Shown piece after piece: positions 15,858 to 22,129 of a stretch of 22,129 bases of DNA (position 1 is its first letter; each line of letters starts with the position of its first letter). Where the stretch lies: NCBI GenBank assembly GCA_019414725.1, contig DXLM01000051.1, forward strand, positions 1 to 22,129, written 5' to 3'. The position numbers and the translations under genes were made by a program. The notes beneath the pieces are model-generated. The model was not told the DNA's origin, did no database searches, and saw only the letters and a program-made list of their open reading frames with translations. The DNA comes from Bacteroides sp. (GTDB lineage: Bacteria; Bacteroidota; Bacteroidia; Bacteroidales; Bacteroidaceae).

Positions 15858-16283
15858 ATGAAAAGTGATCCTAAAGATTGTCTGTATTGTCAGAACAATG
15901 AGACATTGCACAATTTAATGATTGAAATAGCTCCACTGAGTGTTTCACGCGTATTCCTGTTTAAGGAACAAACCTATCGCGGACGTTGCCTTGTTGCTTA
16001 TAAAGATCATGTAAACGACTTGTTTGAACTGAGTGATGAAGAACGTAATGCATTTATGGCAGATGTTGCCCGTGTGACCCGTGCTATGGACAAGGCTTTC
16101 CACCCTGAAAAAATAAATTACGGAGCATATAGTGACAAACTTTCTCACCTGCATTTTCATCTGGCTCCCAAGTATGTGGACGGACCTGATTATGGAGGTG
16201 TATTTCAGATGAATCCGGGAAAAGTTTATCTGACTGATGCGGAATACCAAGAAATGATTGAAGCTATAAAGAAAAATCTGTAG
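15858..16283 (+). CDS. HIT-family nucleotide-binding hydrolase
   Basis: 141 residues. The histidine triad HLHFHLAP is at 97-104, with H99 the expected nucleophile and H101 next to it. GRCLVAYKDHVNDLFELSDEE (42-62) matches the substrate-pocket strand and turn of the family. An N-terminal C8-x2-C11 pair, together with a histidine of the KDH segment or of the triad region, may bind zinc as in some bacterial HIT proteins. Family members hydrolyse nucleotide phosphoramidates or dinucleotides; the substrate here cannot be read from sequence. It follows the antiporter by 24 bases. Its downstream neighbour is convergent, separated by an inverted repeat. Confidence 0.85.
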   Translation: MKSDPKDCLYCQNNETLHNLMIEIAPLSVSRVFLFKEQTYRGRCLVAYKDHVNDLFELSDEERNAFMADVARVTRAMDKAFHPEKINYGAYSDKLSHLHFHLAPKYVDGPDYGGVFQMNPGKVYLTDAEYQEMIEAIKKNL

Positions 16284-16303
16284 TAGTGAAATGATTAACA
16301 GAT

Positions 16304-16375
16304 AGATAGTAGTTAATGGCTAGTGATTAATAGCAGATGCATACACCTACAATCACTAACCATTAATCACTATCT
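16304..16375. repeat. 25-bp imperfect inverted repeat between convergent genes
   Basis: The left arm (16304-16328) and right arm (16351-16375) are complementary at 22 of 25 positions, with a 22-base spacer. The right arm reaches the last bases of the S4-protein stop codon. The arms are built from variants of TTAATGG and TAGTGATTAA, so a slippage-derived repeat is possible. No T run follows on either side, which makes it a weak classical terminator, though it may block read-through from both convergent genes. Confidence 0.6.
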
Positions 16376-16802
16376 ATTCTTGTTCTTCGAAATCAAATTC
16401 AAAGTCGAAGTCATCATCACCGAAATATTCAGGAGTAATGAATTCTTCCATGCTGCGACGGTCCTTCTTGGTGGGACGCCCTGTTCCGCGGGCGCGATCA
16501 ACAAAACCGCTGATTCTGCTCATTTCCAGTAATTCATATTGCTCCGGAGTCGTTACATTCTCCAGAATTTCAGGAACCAATTTGGCACCTATACGTTTCT
16601 CTATTGCCTGTAAAACTTTAAATGAGTACGTGACAGGCGGTTTCTTTACCTGTATCACTTCTCCCGGCTTTATCATTCTCGACGGCTTCACCTGAGTACC
16701 GTTGATGGAAACCCGTCCTTTCTTGCATGCTTCGGCAGCGATAGTACGGGTCTTGAATATACGTGAGGCCCACAGCCATTTATCAATTCTTGCTTCAGCC
16801 AT
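16374..16802 (-). CDS. S4-domain RNA-binding protein, Hsp15-like
   Basis: 142 residues. The S4 RNA-binding fold covers about residues 4-65: RIDKWLWASRIFKTR (5-19), then CKKGRVSINGTQVKPS (26-41), then PGEVIQV. This is the pattern of heat-shock protein 15, which binds stalled 50S subunits carrying a nascent chain. A conserved GTGRPTKKDRR segment (106-116) follows. The C terminus is strongly acidic (GDDDFDFEFDFEEQE). Its ATG overlaps the pth stop by one base (TAATG), suggesting translational coupling. With rplY/ctc and pth it forms a translation-quality operon, which supports a ribosome-rescue role. Confidence 0.85.
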   Translation of the reverse strand: MAEARIDKWLWASRIFKTRTIAAEACKKGRVSINGTQVKPSRMIKPGEVIQVKKPPVTYSFKVLQAIEKRIGAKLVPEILENVTTPEQYELLEMSRISGFVDRARGTGRPTKKDRRSMEEFITPEYFGDDDFDFEFDFEEQE

Positions 16803-17365
16803 TACTTTTTATTGTATTGGTTCATTGTTATACTGATGCCTGCCAGACAAAAACTCTTAATTATGTCGCAAGCCGTTGCTACACGTTCGTCCATGGTCTT
16901 CAAATCTTCATCAGTGAAGTGACCTAATACAAAATCTATTTGTCCGCCACGGGGAAAATCGTTGCCGATACCAAAGCGCAGACGGGCATAATCCTGTGTA
17001 CCCAGCGTAGCAGCTATATGTTTCAAACCATTGTGTCCGGCATCGCTGCCTTTTCCTTTCAGGCGTAGTGTACCGAAAGGAAGGGCGAGGTCGTCCACCA
17101 CTATCAACACATTTTCCAACGGAATGTTTTCTTTCTGCATCCAGTAGCGCACTGCATTTCCACTCAGGTTCATGTAAGTAGACGGTTTCAGCAGGATAAG
17201 CTGGCGTCCTTTGAGCGAGAGGGTGGCAGTAGCCCCATAACGTCCGTCGGTAAAAACAAGATTGGACGCCTTTGCAAGGGCGTCCAATACTGTGAATCCT
17301 ATGTTGTGACGGGTATTTCGGTATTCTTCACCTATATTACCCAGTCCTGTAATCAAATATTTCAT
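16802..17365 (-). CDS. pth: Peptidyl-tRNA hydrolase
   Basis: 187 residues, slightly shorter than E. coli Pth (194). It cleaves peptide from prematurely released peptidyl-tRNA. Every active-site residue has its expected counterpart: N10 in GLGNIG, H20 in TRHNIGF (catalytic), N66 in YMNLSG, D91/D92 in VVDDLALPFG, and N112 in GHNGLK. The gene begins 24 bases after the L25 stop and overlaps the S4-protein start by one base, so translation of the three is likely linked. Confidence 0.96.
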   Translation of the reverse strand: MKYLITGLGNIGEEYRNTRHNIGFTVLDALAKASNLVFTDGRYGATATLSLKGRQLILLKPSTYMNLSGNAVRYWMQKENIPLENVLIVVDDLALPFGTLRLKGKGSDAGHNGLKHIAATLGTQDYARLRFGIGNDFPRGGQIDFVLGHFTDEDLKTMDERVATACDIIKSFCLAGISITMNQYNKK

Positions 17366-17389
17366 TGATAAGGATTAAAAGGTTACTGA

Positions 17390-17986
17390 TTATTTGCCGG
17401 CAGTTGCAGCAGCACCACGAGCGGCACGAGTCAATTTAACTGCACAAACAACGGCTTCTTTAGCGTTAATCAATTCCAAACCTTCATAGCTTAATTCGCC
17501 CACTTTGACAGTCTTGCCCAGACCCAAAGAAGTTACATCAACAACCAGACGTTCAGGAATTACATTGTATAAAGCTTTCACTTTCAGTTTACGCAACTGT
17601 AATGCCAATTTACCACCGGCACGTACACCTTCTGCCAAACCTTCCAATTGAACAGGAACTTCCATAACGATGGGTTTAGCTTCATCAATCTGATAGAAGT
17701 CAACGTGAAGGATTGCATCCGTTACAGGATGGAACTGGATATCTTTCAAAATAGCGTTTACTATTTTACCGTCAATGTTCAAGTCTACAACATAGATGTG
17801 CGGTGTGTATACCAAGTTACGGAGTCCTTCGGTGGGCACGGAGAAGTGAGTAGCTACGGGCAAGCCGTTTTCGTCTTTCTGCACTCCATACAATACACAA
17901 GGAACACCATTGTTCTTACGCAATTCGTGAGTTGCTTTCTTTCCTACGTCTGTTCTGACAGTACCTTTAATTTCAATTGATTTCAT
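17390..17986 (-). CDS. rplY: 50S ribosomal protein L25, long Ctc form
   Basis: 198 residues, the two-domain Ctc/TL5 type rather than the short 94-residue E. coli type. The N-terminal 5S-rRNA-binding domain spans about 1-92 (GKKATHELRKNNGVPCVLYG, 15-34). The C-terminal TL5 beta domain follows (about 98-180), including VPVQLEGLAEGVRAGGKLA, then an Ala-rich basic tail TRAARGAAATAGK. First gene of an operon with pth and the S4 protein. Its promoter matches both Bacteroides boxes (18089-18119), and the leader of about 95 bases carries an 11-base direct repeat that might regulate it. Confidence 0.95.
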   Translation of the reverse strand: MKSIEIKGTVRTDVGKKATHELRKNNGVPCVLYGVQKDENGLPVATHFSVPTEGLRNLVYTPHIYVVDLNIDGKIVNAILKDIQFHPVTDAILHVDFYQIDEAKPIVMEVPVQLEGLAEGVRAGGKLALQLRKLKVKALYNVIPERLVVDVTSLGLGKTVKVGELSYEGLELINAKEAVVCAVKLTRAARGAAATAGK

Positions 17987-18043
17987 TGTTTTTTAATTTT
18001 TTGTGTTACTCTAAATTAAGTTGATCTTATTGCTTAATTCGCC

Positions 18044-18071
18044 ATCACACGATGTGGTATATCACACGATG
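18044..18071 (-). repeat. 11-base direct repeat in the rplY leader
   Basis: ATCACACGATG occurs at 18044-18054 and again at 18061-18071, 17 bases apart. Between them TGTGGTATATCACA can form a short RNA hairpin with one G-U pair position. Both copies lie downstream of the predicted rplY start site and so would be in the leader RNA. Confidence 0.5.
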
Positions 18072-18088
18072 AGCTTGAAAAAGCGGTG

Positions 18089-18119
18089 CAAAATTACTGC
18101 TTATTTCCGACTTGACAAA
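18089..18119 (-). promoter_or_regulatory. Promoter of the rplY-pth-S4 operon
   Basis: On the minus strand TTTG (18119-18116), 19 bases, then TAATTTTG (18096-18089). Both boxes match perfectly at standard spacing. The TTTG sits in the T-rich tail of the terminator of the upstream DUF3276 gene. Confidence 0.65.
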
Positions 18120-18156
18120 AAGAAAGCACAATTTTTTTATCATTGTGCTTTCTTTA
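18112..18156 (-). terminator. Rho-independent terminator of the DUF3276 gene
   Basis: A perfect 14-bp stem (18119-18132 with 18142-18155) closes a 9-base loop. On the minus strand it ends TTTCTTTTTGTC, a usable T tract. It lies 11 bases after the DUF3276 stop. Confidence 0.8.
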
Positions 18157-18166
18157 TCGGTTGGAA

Positions 18167-18550
18167 TCAGAAATCGATATCTATTTTAATTTCATTCGGA
18201 CTAAGCGGCTTGTGAGCGTCTTCGGTCGTTTCCTGTTCTTCATTTTCAGTGTGATGAGGTTCAATAGGACCTTGCTCTTCGGCAATAAACTGTATAGCCT
18301 GTTGTAAACCGTTCATGAACTTCTCAAAATCTTCTTTATATAGAAAAATCTTATGTTTTTCGAAGCTTACTTGCGAGTCATCACCTTCTCCCGAAACAAT
18401 CTTCTTGCTTTCGGTAATAGCCAAAAACATTTCATCTTTTCGGTTTTTCTTCACATCTAAATAATAAATACGTTTGCCGGCTTTAATTGCTTTTGAAAAA
18501 ACAATTTCTTTGTCACCATCCACTACACTTTTCTTTTTATAATCTTCCAT
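18167..18550 (-). CDS. PUR-like nucleic-acid-binding protein (DUF3276)
   Basis: 127 residues. Residues about 13-85 match the single PUR repeat found in Bacteroidota and spirochaetes (DUF3276): beta strands EIVFSKAIKAGKRIYYLDVKK (15-35) and DEMFLAITESKKI (39-51), then the helix YKEDFEKFMNGLQQAIQFI (71-89). Related PUR proteins bind single-stranded DNA or RNA and can act as regulators. The C-terminal 35 residues are acidic and low in complexity, ending IDIDF. It has its own promoter and terminator and lies between the rplY operon and the divergent nusB gene. Confidence 0.85.
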   Translation of the reverse strand: MEDYKKKSVVDGDKEIVFSKAIKAGKRIYYLDVKKNRKDEMFLAITESKKIVSGEGDDSQVSFEKHKIFLYKEDFEKFMNGLQQAIQFIAEEQGPIEPHHTENEEQETTEDAHKPLSPNEIKIDIDF

Positions 18551-18577
18551 AACTTAAGTATCTTTATAAATCGGCTT

Positions 18578-18608
18578 CAAAATTGGACATTTTTTTTAAA
18601 TGGGCAAA
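18578..18608 (-). promoter_or_regulatory. Promoter of the DUF3276 gene
   Basis: On the minus strand TTTG (18608-18605), 19 bases, then CAATTTTG (18585-18578), one base off TAnnTTTG. A start near 18571 gives a leader of about 21 bases. Confidence 0.45.
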
Positions 18609-18654
18609 GAATTTGCGGATAAACTTCGATGAAAAAAGCGATTTAGATAGCTCT

Positions 18655-18696
18655 ATGTAAATTTTACATTAAAAAATGTAATTATGTTATGTAAAA
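18655..18696. repeat. Cluster of ATGTAA half-sites upstream of nusB
   Basis: A 15-base palindrome, ATGTAAA-T-TTTACAT (18655-18669), is followed by direct half-sites at 18676-18681 and 18689-18696. They lie just upstream of the nusB -7 box, where an activator or repressor could bind. The region is AT-rich, so chance is possible. Confidence 0.35.
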
Positions 18697-18710
18697 TCAA
18701 TGAAAATACC

Positions 18711-18718
18711 TACTTTTG
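18711..18718 (+). promoter_or_regulatory. -7 box of nusB
   Basis: TACTTTTG, a perfect TAnnTTTG, 27 bases before the nusB ATG. No TTTG at -33, consistent with a promoter that leans on an activator at the half-sites upstream. Confidence 0.45.
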
Positions 18719-18745
18719 CAACTCCTTAATAATTTTATGTGAATT

Positions 18746-19672
18746 ATGATAAATAGAGTTCTTATTCGTCTTAAGATAGTTCAGATAGTCTATGCTTATT
18801 ATCAGAACGGAGGCAAAAACTTGGATACAGCGGAAAAAGAGTTATTTTTCAGCCTTTCTAAAGCGTATGACTTATACAACTATCTGCTGCTTTTAATGGT
18901 AGAGGTAACTAAACAGGCTAACAAACGACTGAATGCTGCGAAAAACAAACTGGTCCCTACTAAGGAAGAATTGTTTCCCAACACCAAATTTGTGGAAAAC
19001 CGCTTTATTGCACAGCTGGAGGTAAACAAACAGCTGCTGGAGTTTTCGAACAATCAGAAGAAAACTTGGGAGAATGAAGCTGATTTCGTAAAGACTTTAT
19101 GTGATAAAATCTTAGAAAGCGATATATATAAGGAATATATGGCCAGTGAGACTTCTTCGTATGAGGAAGACCGTGAATTGTGGCGCAAGCTATATAAAAA
19201 TATTATTTTTAATAATATCGAACTGGATCAGGTTTTGGAGGACCAAAGTTTGTATTGGAATGATGATAAGGAAATCGTGGATACCTTTGTGTTGAAGACC
19301 ATCAAGCGTTTCGATGAGAAGAATGGTGCAAAACAGGAATTGTTGCCGGAATTTAAAGATGAGGAGGATCAAGACTTCGCGCGCCGTTTGTTCCGTCGTA
19401 CTATCTTGAATGCCGATTATTATCGTCATCTGATTAGCGAAAATACAAAGAACTGGGATTTAGACCGTGTGGCTTTCATGGATGTGGTCATTATGCAGAT
19501 CGCTTTGGCTGAAATCCTGAGTTTTCCCAATATCCCGGTCAGCGTTTCACTGAATGAGTACGTGGAAATAGCCAAACTGTACAGCACTCCGAAAAGCGGT
19601 GGCTTTATTAACGGTACTTTGGATGGAATCGTTAATTCATTAAAAAAAGAGAATAAGCTAACAAAAAATTAA
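18746..19672 (+). CDS. nusB: Transcription antitermination factor NusB, long form
   Basis: 308 residues, about twice the E. coli protein (139). The first helix RVLIRLKIVQIVYAYYQNG (4-22) and the C-terminal all-helical part are typical: WDLDRVAFMDVVIMQIALAEI, then the VSLNEYVEIAKLYSTPKSGGFINGTLDGI segment near the end. Between them lie about 170 residues of charged helical sequence not present in enterobacterial NusB; this long layout is usual for Bacteroidota. NusB with NusE (S10) binds boxA RNA and supports rRNA antitermination. The yajC gene follows after 56 bases. Confidence 0.9.
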   Translation: MINRVLIRLKIVQIVYAYYQNGGKNLDTAEKELFFSLSKAYDLYNYLLLLMVEVTKQANKRLNAAKNKLVPTKEELFPNTKFVENRFIAQLEVNKQLLEFSNNQKKTWENEADFVKTLCDKILESDIYKEYMASETSSYEEDRELWRKLYKNIIFNNIELDQVLEDQSLYWNDDKEIVDTFVLKTIKRFDEKNGAKQELLPEFKDEEDQDFARRLFRRTILNADYYRHLISENTKNWDLDRVAFMDVVIMQIALAEILSFPNIPVSVSLNEYVEIAKLYSTPKSGGFINGTLDGIVNSLKKENKLTKN

Positions 19673-19680
19673 TATCTTTG
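19673..19680 (+). promoter_or_regulatory. Possible internal promoter for yajC
   Basis: TATCTTTG, a perfect TAnnTTTG, immediately after the nusB stop and 49 bases before the yajC ATG. No clear TTTG at -33. Confidence 0.3.
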
Positions 19681-19728
19681 TTTGTTATTGAAGAATAACG
19701 GTATTATAAACTAAAAAACATAGAAAGT

Positions 19729-20043
19729 ATGAACTTATTATTTGTATTTCTGCAGGCAGGGGGTGGAGGAGATTACTCTTTCCTTATTATGATGGTAGCC
19801 ATTTTCGCTATTATGTACTTCTTCATGATTCGTCCTCAGAATAAAAAACAGAAAGAAATTGCTAATTTCCGCAAGAACCTGGAAGTGGGTCAGGAAGTGA
19901 TCACTGCAGGTGGTATATACGGAAAGATAAAAGAAATAGAAGATAATACGGTTGTTTTGGAAATAGCGTCAGGCGTTAAGATTAAAATTGATAGAAATTC
20001 TATCTTCGCTAATGCTGCATCCAATCAACAACAGGCAAAGTAA
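19729..20043 (+). CDS. yajC: Sec translocon accessory subunit YajC
   Basis: 104 residues. A short periplasmic N terminus with a GGGG stretch (11-14), one transmembrane helix (about 17-34), the family motif MIRPQNKKQKE (33-43), and a small cytosolic beta domain GQEVITAGGIYGKIKEIEDN (54-73). YajC associates with SecDF-YidC and SecYEG in the inner membrane. The secD/secF genes are not next to it here; instead it leads into a YbbR-domain gene after 13 bases. Confidence 0.94.
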   Translation: MNLLFVFLQAGGGGDYSFLIMMVAIFAIMYFFMIRPQNKKQKEIANFRKNLEVGQEVITAGGIYGKIKEIEDNTVVLEIASGVKIKIDRNSIFANAASNQQQAK

Positions 20044-20056
20044 ATGACATAACAAC

Positions 20057-21070
20057 ATGTTCGACAAAAGGAACATACGTATTTACTATTTAAAGACTTT
20101 AGAGAGAATCAGAAGCTTCCTGCTTAGCCGTAATAGCAGGGAGTTCCTGATTTTCTTGTTTTTTGTATTTGTATCTTTCTGCTTTTGGTTGCTTCAGGTG
20201 TTAAATGATGATTATGAAACGGAATTCTCCGTTCCGTTACGGTTGAAGAATGTACCTAGTGATGTGGTGCTGACCTCCGAACTTCCCGATGAACTGCGTA
20301 TTGGCGTGAAAGACAGGGGAACTGTATTGGCTAACTATATGCTGGGACAGACATTCTATCCCATTGTTGTGGACTTTAAGGACTATGAGGATAAAGGAAG
20401 TCGTGTCCGGATTCCGGTTTCAGCTTTAATGAAAAAGATTTCGGTCCAGTTGAATCAGACAACCAAATTGCTGACCATACGGCCGGATACTGTGGAGTTT
20501 ATTTATACAAAAGGGAAGGCAAAGAAGGTGCCCGTGAAATTGCAAGGCAAGGTGGCTTTGGACCGTCAGTATTATATCTCGGATATCATTTACTCGCCGG
20601 ATTCAGTGATGGTTTATGCTCCTCAAGAGATTTTGGATACCATCACGGCTGCTTATACACAGGCATTGAACTTTGAAGATGTGGCAGACACCGTTCGTCG
20701 CAGGGTGAATCTGGCCGATGTACGTGGAGCGAAATTCATTCCCTCTTTTGATGATGTGACTTTATTGGTAGATATTTACGCTGAAAAAAGTGTGGAGGTG
20801 CCTATACGTGGCATCAATTTTCCGCCCGATAAAGTACTTCGCACTTTTCCCTCCAAGGTTCAGGTGACTTTTCAGGTAGGTCTGAGTCATTTCAAGTCCA
20901 TCACTTCCGAGGATTTCTTTATCGGGGTGACTTATGAGTCTTTGTTGAACAATAAGGGGGAGAAGTGTCCGGTCAATCTCAAATCCATCCCCCGATATGT
21001 GAACCACGTCCGTTTGAATCCCAAGGAGGTGGATTATTTGATAGAACAACGAATTAAATTCAATGATTAA
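20057..21070 (+). CDS. YbbR-domain membrane-anchored protein
   Basis: 337 residues. A basic cytosolic N terminus (1-27), one membrane helix (about 28-47), then an extracytoplasmic region of repeated YbbR-type beta domains, about 55-140, 150-240 and 245-330. VPVKLQGKVALDRQYYISDI (157-176), SPDSVMVYAPQEILDTI (180-196) and VEVPIRGINFPPD (251-263) show the strand pattern. In Firmicutes YbbR/CdaR regulates the diadenylate cyclase CdaA. No CdaA gene is adjacent here, so that role is not implied. Its last eight bases overlap coaE, indicating translational coupling. Confidence 0.85.
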   Translation: MFDKRNIRIYYLKTLERIRSFLLSRNSREFLIFLFFVFVSFCFWLLQVLNDDYETEFSVPLRLKNVPSDVVLTSELPDELRIGVKDRGTVLANYMLGQTFYPIVVDFKDYEDKGSRVRIPVSALMKKISVQLNQTTKLLTIRPDTVEFIYTKGKAKKVPVKLQGKVALDRQYYISDIIYSPDSVMVYAPQEILDTITAAYTQALNFEDVADTVRRRVNLADVRGAKFIPSFDDVTLLVDIYAEKSVEVPIRGINFPPDKVLRTFPSKVQVTFQVGLSHFKSITSEDFFIGVTYESLLNNKGEKCPVNLKSIPRYVNHVRLNPKEVDYLIEQRIKFND

Positions 21071-21659
21071 GATAGCGGTTACCGGTGGCATCGGCAGTGG
21101 AAAATCATACATTTCCCATTTGCTGGAGGATATGCATATCCCAGTGTATAATGCGGATAATGAAGCGAAGCGCCTTACTGTTTCCGATGCCGGAATTCGT
21201 GGGGAACTGATTGCTTTGTTAGGTGAGGAGGTTTATAAGGATGGTCTGTTAAACAAGCCGTTGCTGGCTTCCTATCTGTTTTCCGATCCGGCGCATGTGC
21301 TCCAAATCAATTCCATTATCCATCCCCGGGTACGGAAAGATTTTACCGTATGGGTGGAACGTCAGGAAAAGTGTGAGATAGTGGGTATGGAATCAGCTAT
21401 TTTGTATGAGGCCGGTTTTCAGGATACGGTAGATGCGGTAATAATGGTCTATGCACCTGTAGAACTGCGTATACAGCGTGCCATGTATCGTGATGGAGCC
21501 AGCGAGGAACAAGTCCGGGCACGTATTGCTGCCCAGATGGATGATGAAGAAAAGCGTCGGCGGGCCGATTTCACGGTGGTGAATGACGGGGTGCAATTGC
21601 TCATACCCCAGTTGAACAGAATAGTAGAACAATTAAAAACCGAAAAATTCATACTATAA
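21063..21659 (+). CDS. coaE: Dephospho-CoA kinase
   Basis: 198 residues, near the usual 200. CoaE phosphorylates the 3'-hydroxyl of dephospho-CoA, the last step of CoA synthesis. The P-loop TGGIGSGKS (7-15) and the acceptor-site NADNEAKRL (30-38) with Asp32 are clear, as are the helical INSIIHPRVRKDF substrate domain and the lid-like QRAMYRDGASEEQVRARIAAQM near 139-160. The start overlaps the YbbR gene by eight bases; no other ATG fits the P-loop position. Confidence 0.95.
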   Translation: MIKIAVTGGIGSGKSYISHLLEDMHIPVYNADNEAKRLTVSDAGIRGELIALLGEEVYKDGLLNKPLLASYLFSDPAHVLQINSIIHPRVRKDFTVWVERQEKCEIVGMESAILYEAGFQDTVDAVIMVYAPVELRIQRAMYRDGASEEQVRARIAAQMDDEEKRRRADFTVVNDGVQLLIPQLNRIVEQLKTEKFIL

Positions 21660-21660
21660 A

Positions 21661-21692
21661 TTTGGGAGTTTCATTGGTGAATTGTACTTTTG
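21661..21692 (+). promoter_or_regulatory. Promoter of the DUF5606 gene
   Basis: TTTG (21661-21664), 20 bases, then TACTTTTG (21685-21692). Both boxes match the Bacteroides consensus perfectly. It begins two bases after the coaE stop, so the next gene is transcribed separately. Confidence 0.65.
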
Positions 21693-21725
21693 CTTCCTCA
21701 AACCATAAATATAAAATAGAATAGT

Positions 21726-22129
21726 ATGTTAAAGACCATTTTATCAATCGCGGGCAAACCGGGATTATATAAATTGATTTCTCAAGGAAAGAACATGTTG
21801 ATTGTAGAAACAGTTGACGCGGCTAAGAAAAGAGTTCCTGCTTATGCTCATGACAAAGTTATCTCATTGGCGGATATTGCTATGTACACAGATGCAGAAG
21901 AAGTGCCTTTGAGCGAAGTGCTGGAAGCGGTAAAGAAGAAAGAGAATGGAGCGGTTGCTTCTATCAATTATAAAAAAGCATCAGCCGATGAGTTGCATGC
22001 TTATTTTGCAGAAGTTTTGCCAAATTATGATCGTGACCGTGTTCATAACGGAGATATCAAGAAACTGATTTCATGGTACAATATTTTGGTAAACAATGGT
22101 ATTACTGAATTTGTAGAAGCTCCGGCAGA
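21726..22129 (+). CDS. DUF5606-family protein, 3' end cut by the window
   Basis: ATG 21726 opens a frame of 134 complete codons to the window edge with no stop. The first part, MLKTILSIAGKPGLYKLISQ, and later KVISLADIAMYTD match the small Bacteroidota family DUF5606: an N-terminal SH3-like beta domain of about 60 residues, then a helical part (ELHAYFAEVLPNYDRDRVH, NGDIKKLISWYNIL). No function is known to me. It has its own promoter, so its position after coaE need not mean a shared role. The stop should lie shortly beyond the edge. Confidence 0.8.
   Translation, partial: MLKTILSIAGKPGLYKLISQGKNMLIVETVDAAKKRVPAYAHDKVISLADIAMYTDAEEVPLSEVLEAVKKKENGAVASINYKKASADELHAYFAEVLPNYDRDRVHNGDIKKLISWYNILVNNGITEFVEAPA

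Noticed and set aside
16284..16373. CRISPR-like repeat region
   Set aside because: The repeated words are inverted and irregular, with no regular spacers and no cas genes.
1..22129. Defence island or prophage
   Set aside because: All genes belong to housekeeping or ordinary Bacteroidales families; no integrase, transposase, toxin-antitoxin or phage gene is visible.

Overview
The window looks like chromosomal DNA of a gut Bacteroidales species, most likely Bacteroides or Phocaeicola. I base this on a full-length hybrid two-component system, a NigD-like lipoprotein with an acidic tail right after the lipid cysteine, the Bacteroidota-only families DUF3276 and DUF5606, weak Shine-Dalgarno sequences, and repeated matches to the Bacteroides promoter (TTTG, 19-22 bases, TAnnTTTG). 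I saw no tRNA, rRNA, insertion sequence, prophage or CRISPR array. No intergenic stretch exceeds 300 bases.

Left part (1-9040). A GC-rich, hairpin-forming end of an open frame and a terminator come first. A minus-strand group follows: a type II pantothenate kinase, a sialate O-acetylesterase-like protein whose catalytic motifs are nearly all replaced, a PAP2 lipid phosphatase, and a 1329-residue hybrid sensor/regulator. Divergent from the sensor is a NigD-like lipoprotein. No SusC/SusD pair or glycan-degrading gene accompanies the sensor here, so its target locus is unclear.

Middle (9041-16283). A Fluc/CrcB fluoride channel gene diverges from a PurF-like gene. The PurF-like protein keeps the PRPP site and cluster-type cysteines but has lost the N-terminal cysteine and every glutaminase residue I could align. 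Then come pepT and gcvT (probably one transcript), a 17-bp-stem terminator, a CPA2 cation/proton antiporter with two TrkA_C domains, and a HIT-family protein.

Right part (16284-22129). A 25-bp imperfect inverted repeat separates the HIT gene from a minus-strand translation operon: rplY/ctc (L25), pth and an S4-domain protein, the last two joined by a one-base overlap. Upstream on the same strand is a PUR-like DUF3276 gene. Divergent from it is nusB (long Bacteroidota form), then yajC, a YbbR-domain protein and coaE in a tight cluster, and a DUF5606 gene cut by the window edge. The window therefore holds candidate first (pantothenate kinase) and last (CoaE) steps of CoA synthesis, about 20 kb apart.

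The main points for a second look are the two apparent pseudo-active-site enzymes, two cases of a promoter embedded in the preceding terminator, and the structured leader of rplY. I did not find a clear new multi-gene system.
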